From contig JAIVEN010000004.1 of NCBI GenBank assembly GCA_026686845.1, positions 10,014,827 through 10,078,826 on the forward strand: a DNA stretch of 64,000 bases. Reading direction: 5' to 3'. This document shows, piece by piece, positions 1 to 11,044 of this stretch. The first letter of the stretch is position 1. Each line of letters starts with the position of its first letter. Both the position numbers and the translations under genes were made by a program. This DNA comes from Adenanthera pavonina (taxonomy: Eukaryota > Streptophyta > Magnoliopsida > Fabales > Fabaceae). Below the pieces are notes generated by a model, which worked only from the letters and a program-made list of their open reading frames with translations, was not told the origin of the DNA and ran no database searches.

Positions 1-170
1 AATCCTATCATTATGGTGTACAATAATAATAATAATAACAAACAAACAAACAAACAAAAAATAGAAAAAGAAAAAGAAAAAAAACAAAAAGTAAAAAATT
101 TAAAAACTAATTAAAAAACATTTTTTTTAAAAAATTAAAAATTACATTAAAATTTTTCTTTAAATTAATT
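1..170. repeat. A-rich low-complexity DNA
   Basis: An AAT run, then an AAAC microsatellite around 35-56, then A/T-rich sequence with long A and T runs. No gene is visible. Confidence 0.7.
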
Positions 171-177
171 AAAAAAA

Positions 178-830
178 AGGGGCTAAAATGCTGAAACAAC
201 GTTTCAGCCCCAAAAAGACTTGTTTAGGGCTTATGTAGAGAAGAATATAAAAGACGATGAGACTAGAGGGGAGCCAAGCATGAAAGGTCGAAAGGGAAAG
301 ACAGGGAAGGAGCAGAGAAAGTCTGGCACCTGAGAAAAAGGGAAACAGAGGGAGCCGTGGGACTGAGAGAAAAAGCACAAGCATGAGAGGAGATCGAGAG
401 AAAGCCTGAGAGGGGAGCAAAGAAGAGCAGGGAGTCTGAGAGAGCAGAGCACAAGTGAAGAGAGGGAGACGTGCATGAAAGAAAAAACAAAGGGAGCTGC
501 GTGCATGAGAAAAGAGAGAGAGACGCGAGACTGAAGAAAAAGGCAAGGAACAGAGGGAGCCAGGGGCCGGGGCTTCATTTTCTTCCACCTGTGGGAACTC
601 TATAAAAGGACTAGTGAGCGAGCAAACAGAAGGGGGGTTGGAAACACGGCAGTGAGGAACGCATGATGGAGACCAAGGGAGCAAGCGAGAGACAGAGACT
701 CGACCACGATCCACGCGAGAGAAGGTCGAGGCAAATCTGAAGGAGAGAACGCCGAGGCAAATTTGAAGGACAGAACGAAAATGAAACAAGGCATCCGAGA
801 CCCTCTAGAGGTAGTAGTTTCATATCCTTC
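178..830 (+). promoter_or_regulatory. Purine-rich tract with two TATA-like boxes
   Basis: From about 280 to 780 the plus strand is almost all G and A (GAGAGA-type runs), against an AT-rich surround. TATA-like boxes lie at about 244 (AATATAAAAG) and 600 (CTATAAAAGG). A small hairpin (GCTGAAAC, 3-nt loop, GTTTCAGC) sits at 190-208. A possible short coding start at 781 runs into CTCTAGAG followed by GTAGTAG, which resembles a splice donor. This could be a promoter with a purine-rich leader, or an old LTR. The open frames on the minus strand here are Ser/Leu/Phe-rich by-products of the base bias and are not annotated. Confidence 0.3.
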
Positions 831-1439
831 TCTTTACCCTTTTGATCCTTCTTAATGTATTGATATGCTCTTTGGTTTTGGTCTCTCCTCTACTGCTTGT
901 TTTTTCCTGTTTCGGCTTGGATTTCTGCTTTGGATGATGAGTATATGAGCTTAGTGATTAAAGACCTGTAGATTTGAGTACATTGAATTATTTCATGGGC
1001 ATATGTTTGGGTACTCATATTAGTTGATTCGGACAATAATTTCCTTAAACTTGGGCATGGAAGAACACAAGTGCATTAAATCCACTGATTGTGCATATCT
1101 GTAATTAAAGTTTCATACTATTGATTTTCTTACGGACTACTTATGTGCTTCAAACTCTGACTTTCAAATAAAGCTTGGTGTTGCCTTCAAGTACTCACAT
1201 TTGATGTTCATGATAGAATGGTGAATTAACTCTTGTAGTCATCTTTAAAGTGTGCCTTCTAGATATATGCTAAAATGCTTGTGAGAGTTTATTTGATTAG
1301 AAGAGGATGCTTTCCATGTATTTAGCATGTCCAGCATTGTTCAAGTCCTTATCATTCTTACTAGGATTTGAGAACGTGGATATCATTTAGTTGAACCATA
1401 TTTTTGTGCCCCTATTCCATCAAGATCTAAATGAAACCC
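831..1439. other. Intergenic, no feature recognised
   Basis: Mixed-composition sequence with no convincing coding frame, RNA gene or repeat. If the tract at 178-830 is a transcript leader, this could be its first intron. Confidence 0.4.
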
Positions 1440-2960
1440 TTAATTGTATTTTGTACCTAGAGGCCCACAGGGGTTTATGAGTACCTTATAAAGGTATACA
1501 CATAATAGGTCCCAACGGTTTTTACTAAAATTTTATTTTTTTATAACATAAAAAAAACTAATAAACGAATAAATAAATAATTTCCTATAATTGCGCCATG
1601 TGAAGTTTTTGAACCCACGTAGGCATCTTAATTAATCATGTTGTCGTATGAGTCTACGAGTTCACGCAGGCATATGATGTAGACGAGTGAGTTGTATTCA
1701 TTAAGAGAAACAAATAACTCTTAGTTGTATAATTTTTCAACAAAATATATATTTTGAAATATTTTAAATAAATAATAATATTTAGTGATTTTTTTTAAAA
1801 TAATAATAATAAAAATAATTGACTTAGTAACCACACCACATGAGGTTTCAGAATCCATGCAGGTATGCTGATTAACCATGTTGTCACGTAAGATTACGAA
1901 TCCACGTAGATGTACCGGTTGAACTTTCTTTTAAGAAAATAATTATATTTCATAAAAAATAAATTATGATAATATAACAAGTATTTTTTCCAGTTTTATT
2001 TAAAAATTTATAATAAAACCTTTATACCACGAGGTTTAGAACTTCTGCAGGTAATTAAAGAATCAACCTATTGGGCATGACTGCGAGTTTGCAACAAATA
2101 GATCGTTTGTTTTTAAAAAGAAAAAGGAAAATTTTCAAAAATATAAAAAAATATGATTGTTTTTCAAAAGTAAAAAATCAAATAAAAGTATTCTAAGAAA
2201 ACTTTAAATTAAGGAAAAATAAGAATAAAAAATATTTTCAAACAAAATAAAATAAGAGTAAGTAAGCGGAATTAAATTATCTTTTGTAAATTAAAACACA
2301 CTAACTCAATCTCAGAAAATTGTTTTGTTTGCCAAAAGGTAAATTATTTTCAATCAACTTTCTCTTATTACAAAATTATACAAAAAATTAAAATTAAAAA
2401 ATGTCCACCAACAGACACGCATTTCTAGCCCGAACTACGTGAACTTTGATCCCCATCGTAGGGTAAGTAGGCTTCATACTCTGATCCTGGGTCAAGTCCA
2501 CCCTTGTAAATAAATAAATATTTTTCAATTTATTTTCCCAATTCCTTTTCCTCATTTTTTTCTTAAATCTCCTTAATTTCTAATTTAATTTATTTTCTTT
2601 ATTTTGTTTTCCAAATTTCTCAAATTTTCTTAATTTCTTCTCTATCCTTGTTCTCACACGTGAATGATAAAAGGAAAACCAAAATATTTTTAAAGCCATA
2701 TTAATTTACACAATCAACGTAAGGTAACGGTTCATAGGAACGAGTGTTGTGGGGTGCCTAACACCTTCCCCACACATAATCGACTCCCGAATCCAACTCT
2801 GATTACACAGACCATCCTTTTCCTATTTAATTCGATTTCCAAAATTTTTCCTCAAAATTTTGGTTGTGACTCCTCACAAGTTGGTTTTCGTCTAGAAACC
2901 CGATTTGTCTCACGATTTGCTCTCTTTTTTCCTTTCGTCGTATTTTTCCAGGTGCAACAT
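1440..2960 (+). mobile_element. Tat/Ogre-like Ty3/gypsy LTR remnant
   Basis: Three diverged copies of a segment of the type 'CCATGTGAAGTTT...CCCACGTAGGCAT...AATCATGTTGTC' begin near 1595, 1836 and 2026. Near 2750 lies GGGGTGCCTAACACCTTCCC followed by CGACTCCCGAATCC. From memory of plant genomes, this combination is common in long LTRs of Tat/Ogre-type gypsy elements. The sequence ends at a CCAGGTGCAACATGG junction where LRR-kinase coding sequence begins, so the element appears fused to, or truncating, the LRR gene. No gag-pol is present. The boundaries are approximate and the family call rests on motif memory. Confidence 0.45.
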
Positions 2961-2961
2961 G

Positions 2962-3473
2962 GTCCAACTCTTCTTCCATTAGCAATTGGTTTGGGGTTAC
3001 CTGTGATGCTCACCATCAAAGAGTAAGAATCATAAATCTTGCTGAGATGGGTCTCCACGGTACCTTTTTGTCTTTCCTAGTTGAACTTGACCTTCATGGT
3101 AACAACTTTTATGGTGAGTTACCAAAAGAGTTGTTCCAGTTACACAAATTGAAAATCCTCAACTTGAGCTATAATGAATTGCATGGAGAAATTTCATCCT
3201 GGATTGAAAGTTTATTTACCCTTCAACACTTAAGTTTTCTTAATAATAGCTTTGGGGGTGTTATTCCTTCAAGTGTATCTAATTAATCAAAGTTAGAAAC
3301 CTTGGATTGGAATTTCAATTTTATCAAAGGATCTATTCCAGTTGAGATTGGAAGACTTCATCATTTGAAGATTCCACGCATTGCAAACAACAAGCTTTCA
3401 GGAAGAATGCCTCCAACTATTTCTAACTTATCCTCACTTGAGCTGATGTCTTTGTCATACAACTCCTTAACAG
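2962..3473 (+). pseudogene. LRR receptor-like kinase fragment, exon 1
   Basis: The frame reads WSNSSSISNWFGVTCDA, the end of a plant LRR N-terminal cap (NW.GVTC signature). It is followed by about six 24-residue LRRs such as LVELDLHGNNFYGELPKELF and LKILNLSYNELHGEI. This is the extracellular domain of an EFR/FLS2/Xa21-like class XII receptor kinase, a cell-surface immune receptor family. The signal peptide and start are missing because retroelement sequence abuts the cap. A TAA at 3284-3286 interrupts SN*SKLETL in frame where the repeat expects Leu. The first LRR looks shortened (GLHGTFLSFL). The exon ends LTG followed by a GTATGCC donor, giving a phase-1 intron that matches the exons at 33016-33831. 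No kinase domain is in the window. Confidence 0.8.
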
Positions 3474-3783
3474 GTATGCCTTGCAATATGCTATAAATTT
3501 ATAATATTTTCTTGAAATCATTTCAATCAATTCTGTAGATGTCAAGGATGTCTTGAGCTAAGGTAAGGTATGTGCCATCTCTTATTTAAGGTTCATTTAC
3601 CCGATGCCATCCTTTTGTTTATTGTCAAGCATAATTTTCTTTTCCTTTAAATTAATAATGATAGAAAAAGTAGGCTTTGGTGTAAAATTTTCTCATCTAA
3701 CGGTTCGGTTAGTAATCAGTTTAACCCATCCTATAAGTGTATTCAATTTATCAAAGTAAGAGAGACCTTGAACTAAAAATTTT

Positions 3784-3889
3784 TACGCATCGCATGGAAA
3801 CAGACATTGTAGGAGTATACTCCTATATTCAAGTTATCTTCACCTACAAAAGTTACTGTGTCTGTTAACTCTCTAACAGTTATTTCTTA
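3784..3889 (+). pseudogene. Relic of an LRR exon 3' end
   Basis: By eye this resembles 3370-3473: ACGCATYGCA, a gap, TCAAGTTATCTTCACCT (compare TCTAACTTATCCTCACTT), then AACTCTCTAACAG (compare AACTCCTTAACAG). No frame is open. It looks like a decayed duplicate of the exon end, about 310 bp downstream of the first. Confidence 0.4.
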
Positions 3890-5084
3890 AATATGTTTAA
3901 GATAGAGAAATTCAGTAAATGTTCTTAGAAATAATTTTTTAGCTCCCCAATTTTTTTTCTTGTTACAGGCATGCATATCATAAGTTGGTATTTATATATA
4001 AATATATTTTTATTATAATATTAAAAGCATAAATCTGTGTGTGTGAAATTTCATCTTTTCAATAATTCTTGATGCATATGAATAAGTCTGGCCTTCAGTT
4101 ATGGCTCATTTTAATGATGCTCGTGTTTCATGGAGTCTTCAGTTTGTTTGGGAAGCCAATTTTGTGGAAACAATTCTAAGAAAAAACAATTGAGAGATAA
4201 TGTTGATATAAAAAATTTAAAAATGTGTTTAGCTCTGATGAAAATTTTCAGTTTCTTTTTCTCAGTTCTATGCGTCATTATTACTTCCATCCCCTTTTAA
4301 TATTAGAAAATTTTTGAAAGATTGTGTTACTCTAAAATATTAAAAGCCAAGAATTTAGAAGTATGAGACAGTAAATGAGATATTTTAATCCTACTCTTTA
4401 TTATATTTTAATATTTTATACTCATATTTTATAATTTTATATTTAATATTAAAATTTTTTATATTTATTTTTTGAGATATAGGACTTAAGTGTAATATTT
4501 TTTGGTATTGAGACATTAAAAAAATATTTTTAAAAATTTTTAACTATTTTTATATTTTAAAAATATTTTTCATTTAAAAAAAAATCACTAAAAAAAATGG
4601 CCCCTCCTCGTTCTGGACCAAACGGGGGCAGAGGTTTTTTTTTTATAAAGAAGAAGACAGAGGAGAAAGAAGGGAGTTGGGGGTCATGATTTGACCTTGC
4701 AGGAGTCACGTGGGTAAGGTGTATAAATGTACATCTCTCACATTCCCAATGTATAAAAATATGTAAAATGAGCTGGCATAAAAAATATATAAAATAAAAC
4801 TTCTCCTAAATTTGAACTTTTCAATGCATTAAGGCCTGACCCACGGTACTAATGCAGCTTCCCAGGTCCCTTCCCCCAACGTATTAGTGCATCTCTCTCC
4901 TATTATTATTTTTTCTTATTTTTGAATTTTCCAATTAATTAAAACTTATAACTTTTCTTCTGTTCCAATATTTAATAAATATATTTTATTTTTACAAAAG
5001 TCTCTTTTTTATATTTTTAAATTTAAATTATATTATTATGTTTTTAATCTTTTAATTTCTTAAATTTTTCATTACAAATTAATT
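3890..5084. other. AT-rich DNA without a gene
   Basis: Very AT-rich with short low-complexity runs. A more GC-rich patch near 4600-4740 (around GGACCAAACGGGGGCAGAGG) and one near 4830-4890 do not encode anything recognisable. In context it is intronic or intergenic DNA of the decayed LRR locus. Confidence 0.5.
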
Positions 5085-5480
5085 TAAATTTTTTCTTCCA
5101 AATTTTAATTTTGTTTTCTATTGATTAATATTCTTCCAAATCTTGTGCATAATTCTACAAGTTCTGGCCAAAAAAAAAAAATGAGAAGCTATTCCCTTGG
5201 ATCCATAATATAAATCAATTTCAACTAATTTATAGAAATTAAGAAAAATTAGATACAATATTAAAATTGTCTTAAAATTGATATGATTTTTATCTTTACC
5301 CATAATAAATACCATAAATGTAAATAATATACACTCTTTTTTACTTATAAATAAGGGAAATTTAAAAATAATGTAATTAATACTTTAAAAACTTATGAAA
5401 GGTGACCTATATTTAGGATCATATAAAACTTTTAAAACGTGACTAATAAAGAAGACAAGAATGTGTTTTTTGTATAATTA
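5085..5480. repeat. AT-rich MITE-like repeat, relative near 54.1 kb
   Basis: The stretch around 5250-5430 (TTAAAATTGATATG, then AATAAATACC and TTATAAATAAG, then a CCTATATTTAGGATC-like end) resembles 54060-54240 in order and spacing. Two copies of an AT-rich segment in one window suggest an old MITE family. Termini and target duplications are not clear. Confidence 0.3.
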
Positions 5481-5595
5481 TGAATTTAAATGAAAACTTA
5501 ATTATTTTGTAGTTGTATTTCTTTAAGTATCATCTTTACTTTTTATAATGAAATATTAGTTTTTTTGAATTAAATATTTTTTTCTTGTACCTTGC

Positions 5596-6045
5596 ACTAC
5601 ACCAAAACAGGGATTTTCTCACAGTATAAATCTATGAGAAACTCCCCTAAAATATGTGAGAAAACTGTTTCTCACGGATCACGCAAAATCATTGGTCAGA
5701 AAATAACTCGTAGGAAAATGTTTTCTCACAGCCTTAAGGCGTGAGAAAGTTTTTCTCACAGATTTGTTTCGTGAAAAATATTCTCATGGAAGTAAAATCC
5801 GCAAGAAATCTTCTCACAGATTAAGTCTGCAAGAAATTTTCTCACAAATTATATGCGTGAAAAACTTCAGAATTTTCTCACGGCTTATATCTGTGAGAAA
5901 ATTTCTCGCAGATTTAATCCGTGAGAAAATCCTTCATTTCTCACGGATTTTTCTTTCGTGAGAAATCTCTCACCCATTAAATCCGCGAGAAAATATAACA
6001 AACTAAACATGTGTCTCACAGATATATGCCGTGAGAAAACTGGGA
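5596..6045. repeat. CACTA subterminal repeat array
   Basis: More than ten degenerate copies of a motif near TTTCTCACGGATT alternate with its inverse AATCCGTGAGAAA, spaced about 25-40 bp. In CACTA elements, subterminal motifs of this kind are binding sites for the TNPA-type protein. The array stops shortly after 6040. Confidence 0.75.
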
Positions 6046-6325
6046 GAAGTATGTAAAACAAGTCAAGTCATAATCAATTTTTTTTCAATCCTTATTCAAT
6101 TAAACCTATAAAACAATAGATGTAGCCAAACAAACACAAGGCTAGAAATTTGAAATTCTAACTTGTATTTAACATATGTTGAATTTCAAAAACACAAGGA
6201 TAAAAATCACAAAAAACCTTTAACTATATTTCAACGTAAGAAATAAAAAATATTAAGTCCTATAACTATAAAAAATATACTCTTAATGTAGCACAATTAA
6301 GAGTATCAAATACATAGCCCTATAA

Positions 6326-7284
6326 CTATACTTCATTCCCTCTATCATCATCATCAGTACCATTACTATTAGCACCATCACTATCATTAGTACCATCACT
6401 ATCGACACCATCACTATCATCACTTCGTGGACGTTTGGAAATACCAGCCTTAGTGTTAGATAAATGAGCCATAATCATTCGAAACTGCTCTTCCATCCTA
6501 GACTCTCTAGCTTTATATTCTCCATCTCTAGCCTTCATTTCAACTCTAACATTTTGAAGGCTAAATTTATAGAACTTCTTTTGCTCTTCCATCTCTTTTT
6601 TCAATTGTGCAATCTCCCCTTAGTTGTTTCTAATGCTTGAGCAATTGGAAGCAATGAGGCCTGCTTGAGATCCAAGTCTATAAACATGGCCTTTTTTATT
6701 TTTGCCATCCACAACCTTCAACCATAAATCTGAGTCACATATATTTGACTCAGGCTCTTGACTCTCTTTCAATCGCTCAAACTCGTTATGCATTAAAAAA
6801 AAAGTTCAAGTTTAGTCTTTGAATTTATGAGTTTTAAAAAATAATATAACCATAAGTAACTTACATAAGTGGCTTTAGCTTTTTGCCCAATCCAACCACC
6901 TTTCTTCTCATCATGCTGAATTTTTTTGAAAACTTCAGGATATTCACATAATCTTCCTAATTCAACTTCCTACATCATACAGGAAAAATGCTAAAATTAC
7001 ATTAAATGAAAATAAAATATAATAAAATTAAGTAAATTAATAAGCATGTCACATTCAAATAACACTTACCATTCTTCTCTTATGTTCATTAAAACTAATT
7101 CCACCACCTCTATGAACACATCCCCCATTATCAGCTGCACGATTTGCCTTATTACGAGCAGACTCAACCAAAAATTTAGGACTTTTCCAATATTCTTCCA
7201 AGGCTTTTCGAACTCCTTCTGGTAACCATTCACCCTTTGTTTTGTTTTTGTGAATGTCCCGCAAAGATGACCGTACCACACCAC
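6326..7284 (-). pseudogene. Plant CACTA-associated transposase (Ptta/En/Spm family), broken
   Basis: The gene reads leftwards in three pieces. The first (about 7284-7055) contains LEEYWKSPKFLVESARNKAN and then a GGCVHRGGGISFNEH-type segment, hallmarks of the plant transposase Ptta/En/Spm domain (PF03004). The second (about 6970-6868) reads CEYPEVFKKIQHDEKKGGWI. The third (about 6790-6326) has ICDSDLWLKVVDGKNKKGHV followed by YRLGSQAG, then a charged coiled-coil-like stretch and a D/S/N-rich tail ending DRGNEV. AT-rich gaps with plausible splice sites separate the pieces. A stop falls in the third piece before KKEMEEQ. It is the C-terminal accessory-type protein, not the DDE transposase, and is probably non-functional. 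Confidence 0.7.
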
Positions 7285-7299
7285 TGCATTTCTTTTTCC

Positions 7300-7741
7300 A
7301 TATTTTATGGATTACAACATCTAATTTAGGGTCTCATGTGCATTTAAGCTTCATAAAAAACAACAAAATATCATTCAATTGAATGATTAATCTTTTTATC
7401 TTTTAAGTAGATATTATTTAAAATATATTAATTTAATTATAACTGATTCAATCTTAATTAGACCATTAAATTTTGAATCGATATCTACTAAATGAGTGGA
7501 ATTGATTTGAAACATCGTTTGTATGAAAGTTTAAAATTTTTTGAACTAACTTCAATCATATATGCATGTTTGTAGAGATTTCAATTTTCAAGTCTTTTTT
7601 TTTTAATACGAAATTCAAAAAAGTAAATAATAATCATGTCAATGAATAATTATAAAAAAAAACTAAATGTGCTCACTCAATTTACTTTTATATAGTATAT
7701 ATATTATATATAATATTAATTTATTTGTTAAAAGTTATCAT
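7300..7741. other. AT-rich DNA, no feature
   Basis: No coding frame, repeat end or RNA gene recognised between the CACTA fragment and the hAT-type MITE. Confidence 0.5.
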
Positions 7742-7749
7742 ATTATTAC

Positions 7750-8367
7750 CAATGTTTTAAAAATTGAACTGGACTGGATGAGATGGTCGGACCGTTACCT
7801 AGAGACACTAACAGGTTGTTTTTCAACTTTAGACTATTTTAGAGGTTAGATAGTTTTGAACTAGTTTTTGAGTTAGGGACCAGAATTAAGCCAGGAGCTA
7901 GAGTTGTTTTTAGAGAACTATACAATTTTTTAAATTGTATAAAATTTAACTTAAATTTAACTTTTTTTTCAAAATTATTAGAGTAAAAATACTATTTCTC
8001 TTTCTATTTTAAAATTACTAATTATAAAAATGAAAATTTTCATTGTATTATGTAATCATTTTATAATGTTATGATCATGTATGGTCATATAGTGTTATTA
8101 TGTTGAAATGTTTTAATATTACTTTCACTGATTTAACATATATTATTATCATATGAGTTTCTTAATTTATTATGAATTTAAATTACTTAAATTTATTTTC
8201 TTAACAATTTGATATGTTATTTTTATACATATATTATTATATATAATATTATTTTTATTTAATTATTATGTTACTGATATCAACTGCTGGTCTAACCAAT
8301 TAAATTATAAAAATTGTAACCCAGTGTCATTTTCAATTCAAAATCCGGTCCGATTTTTAAAACATTG
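7750..8367. mobile_element. hAT-type MITE (618 bp) with 8-bp target duplication
   Basis: The left end is CAATGTTTTAAAAATTGAAC. The right end, read inverted, is CAATGTTTTAAAAATCGGAC, so the terminal inverted repeat is about 20 bp with two mismatches. The same 8-bp sequence ATTATTAC flanks both ends, at 7742-7749 and 8368-8375. An 8-bp duplication is the signature of hAT transposition. The interior is AT-rich and carries no transposase, so the element is non-autonomous. The perfect duplication makes the boundaries reliable. Confidence 0.88.
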
Positions 8368-8780
8368 ATTATTACATGTAATTACTCCTCCAATGGGATA
8401 TTGTCGCCTGCATATTTTTATTTGCGTATTGCAAGAGATATATATTACCGCAGTTATTCTGAATGAAATTAATTACCATCATACACATTAAAAAATTAAT
8501 CTCTCGATCTCTTTTTGCTAGTCTTTTTTAAGAAATTTTTTTTATTTATCTATCACTTTCAAATTTCAAAACAAAATTAATTACAATTTCCAATTATATC
8601 CTTATCTGTCTTTTAAAAATAAAAATAACACTAATTGCTCTTTTCATTTATCTATTTATTGTAGGTATATTAAGAAATTTAAAAAAATTTCAACATATTA
8701 ATTATATTTATTAATTTGTGTTCCAAAATTTAAACAAAAGGTAAAAAGAATCGGAGATATTATATATTTAGGTCTTAAGT

Positions 8781-8850
8781 TAATAACTTGTCTAGTCACA
8801 TGCCAATCATCATTGGAAACTCCACTATGCTTCCAACAGATCATAATATT
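8781..8850 (+). pseudogene. Relic of an LRR exon (exon 2/3 type)
   Basis: TAATAACTTGTCTAGTCACA and the following CATTGGAAAC align with 33422-33470 (TAATAACTTGTTTGGGCACA, then the same CATTGGAAAC). It reads NLSSHMP..IGN, an LRR with the GxxP.(S/I)IGN pattern. The frame decays after about 70 bp. It suggests the LRR exons here were once present in more than one copy. Confidence 0.5.
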
Positions 8851-9810
8851 GTGTTACTATCAATTTTTTTTCTTTTCAAAAGACTTTCTCTGCATCATAA
8901 AAAAACTACATTGCATAGGGGCAAACCTACTCGTAAATGAATTTGAAACAATTACATGTTAATTATGTAAATTCTGATATTTACTTTTGACCCATTAATT
9001 CTAACATTTTGAGCCTGTTAGATCCAGAACCAAACACAAATATGTTTGAGTTAAGTTCTTCTTTTATTTTAAGCCCAAAATAATCCACCCAAATCAATCT
9101 CAGATATTTTATTCATATTGTATTGTTATTTTTTTATTTTTTATTTTTCAAATCAGAACTCTAATCCAACTAGCTTATATTTTTATCTAACAAATTGACC
9201 TAAACTGCGTGCGAGATAGGGCAAAATATTAAGTGAGGGAGGCAAAGGGTTGAACCTTGGAGGACACAGTGGTGGAGGAGATGATGCTTAAATAGTGCAG
9301 TGTAGTAGCTTCATATGATACTTTTTCTGTTTTTTTTCCCCTTAAAGAAATGCCCCCACCGACCTAATTACGGCTGATCAGCCATTTTTGTTTTTCTTTC
9401 AGTTTTTGTCCTTTTGATTTGCATTTTTTCGAACCAAATGGCAAGACACACTCTTGAAGAAATCAATTCATAATGTTTGAAATTTAAAAATTGAGGTAAG
9501 ATATCTAGTAAGCTTTCTCGTCAAGTACAATAAATTATCTATAATAATGTATTTTGTGTTGAAACATATTTCTTGGAGTGACAATAATGTTTATTTTAGT
9601 TCTACAGAATTTCTTTTAAGGTTGTTATTTTAGAATGAGTTTAGATAATTTACTTAATATTCGTTTTCAACATTCATTTGTCCCATTTTATTTGATATTA
9701 AGTATAGTTATATTCATAACCTTTTAAATTATAAACAACAAGAATGTAAGAGAAAGGTAGAACTATGATATGCCTTATATGTGCAATCAGTTTTGTCAAA
9801 GTTAAACAGA
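8851..9810. other. AT-rich DNA, no gene
   Basis: No gene or repeat boundary seen. A moderately GC-rich patch at 9220-9390 contains no recognisable frame. Confidence 0.5.
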
Positions 9811-9903
9811 CATTGCATGAAATAAGCTTTGCGGGAAGTATACCTTTATTTTCATGTTCTTCACACTTGAACTAATTGCTTATGACTCTTTACTAGTTAT
9901 TCC
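9811..9903 (+). pseudogene. Relic of an LRR exon 3' end, second copy
   Basis: CATTGCATGAAATAAGCTTT and the following GAAGTATRCC...CACACTTGAACT...GACTCTTTACTAG pattern aligns with 3390-3473 of the LRR exon (CATTGCAAACAACAAGCTTT...TCACTTGAGCT...AACTCCTTAACAG). The frame is destroyed. The downstream sequence (ATCTGTGTGTTTTTGTG) also resembles 4031 onwards, so exon plus intron were duplicated together. Confidence 0.45.
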
Positions 9904-10511
9904 AAGAATGCTTCTTATATCTGTGTGTTTTTGTGCGATGAAATTTGTTTTTATATCATCATGCAAAAATAATTCTTTGATTTTTGTTTTGGTTAAGACA
10001 CATCTAAATTTAATATTTTAGCCAAAACCAATGTTTTGAAAATTAGACCAATCATTTATTCATGGCTAATAAGGCTTTAGCATAACTTGCCGTACTTTTA
10101 CATTTTTTGCATCATTACATATTGTGACAACATAATGATACAATTTAAAAAACAAAGAACTAGTATCATTTGTGCCACTGGTGTTTAGCGAGCTATCATG
10201 GAAATATACACTTAAATTGATTTAACAAGAGATGTACTAGAGAAATTAAATTTGTAGGACTTTTAATGCACAAAGCATATAATGTATGATTAAGGCTCTC
10301 TATACAAAACTAATTTGCACATTAAGTACTCTTCTCCTATTCCGAAATCATTTCCCATATCCAAGTATATGCTTTCCAAATGTAGTTGACCTACAATATT
10401 CGACAAAGAATCTATAATCCTTAGTCGCATTGAATCACCATCCACAAAAGGATGAAATATATTTAAAGAACTTAATATTTCAATTCCAAGAGTATATGGC
10501 TTAAAGTTGTA
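9904..10511. other. Unassigned flank of the LTR stack
   Basis: Nothing firm. On the minus strand about 10505-10320 stays open (it includes LGIEILSSLNIFHPFVDG and LGQLHLESIYLDMG-like text) and stops at the LTR-like boundary at 10511. It could be a host exon cut by the insertion, but I recognise no family. Confidence 0.25.
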
Positions 10512-11044
10512 ACACCCTATTAAAATAAAACCTCAAAACCTGGCCAATTACTTCATATACAACCAATTTAGACTAGAACACCCCAACGATACTCACAATT
10601 CATCCAAAATAGCGGATATCTTCAAGTGGGACCAAGATAGGACAGAGCCACGGTGAACTATAGTACCGCCGTGGCCTTGATACTCTCAGGTTCCAGTTTT
10701 TCACAAATAGAGGGACTGGTGTCATGGCACTCGTATCAAATTCCATATCAGTAAAATGTTGATTTTTTGGGCGAACTTTCACTGTGCATAACTTCGTGCT
10801 CCGATCTCCAATTGACTTGATTTCAACTCCTACAGATCACTCTTATCTTCATCTATCCATAAACACCAATTTCACTTCAATCCATCTCCATATGGAGATT
10901 TTGTACACCCAACACCGTTTAGGCCACTTTTGGCCAAAACTGACAACTTACCATCTCTAATTGCCACCTAAGGCAATTTAGAACTCAAGGACTCTTCACA
11001 CAGGTCCTATGTGACTGAACCAACCTGTTCAAGGATGATTTACC

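Larger units (their letters stand above)
5596..7290 (-). mobile_element. CACTA (En/Spm) DNA transposon, truncated
   Basis: One terminus is plain: CACTACACCAAAACAGGGAT at 5596, the canonical CACTA inverted-repeat end. It is followed to about 6045 by a dense array of short inverted motifs. Next, on the minus strand, come pieces of a CACTA-associated transposase gene. I do not find the opposite terminus (a GTAGTG end) up to about 7740, so the 5' side is probably deleted. The element lies in what was intron or intergenic DNA of the LRR locus. The 3-bp flank before CACTA is TTG; the partner duplication cannot be checked. Confidence 0.75.

Noticed and set aside
169..823. Ser/Leu/Phe-rich minus-strand open frames up to 206 residues
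   Set aside because: They are the complement of a GAGA-type purine tract. The composition is explained by base bias and no domain is visible.
5596..6045. Regularly spaced inverted repeats resembling a CRISPR array
   Set aside because: The motifs are degenerate, alternate in orientation, and lie at a CACTACACC terminus in plant DNA. They are CACTA subterminal repeats.
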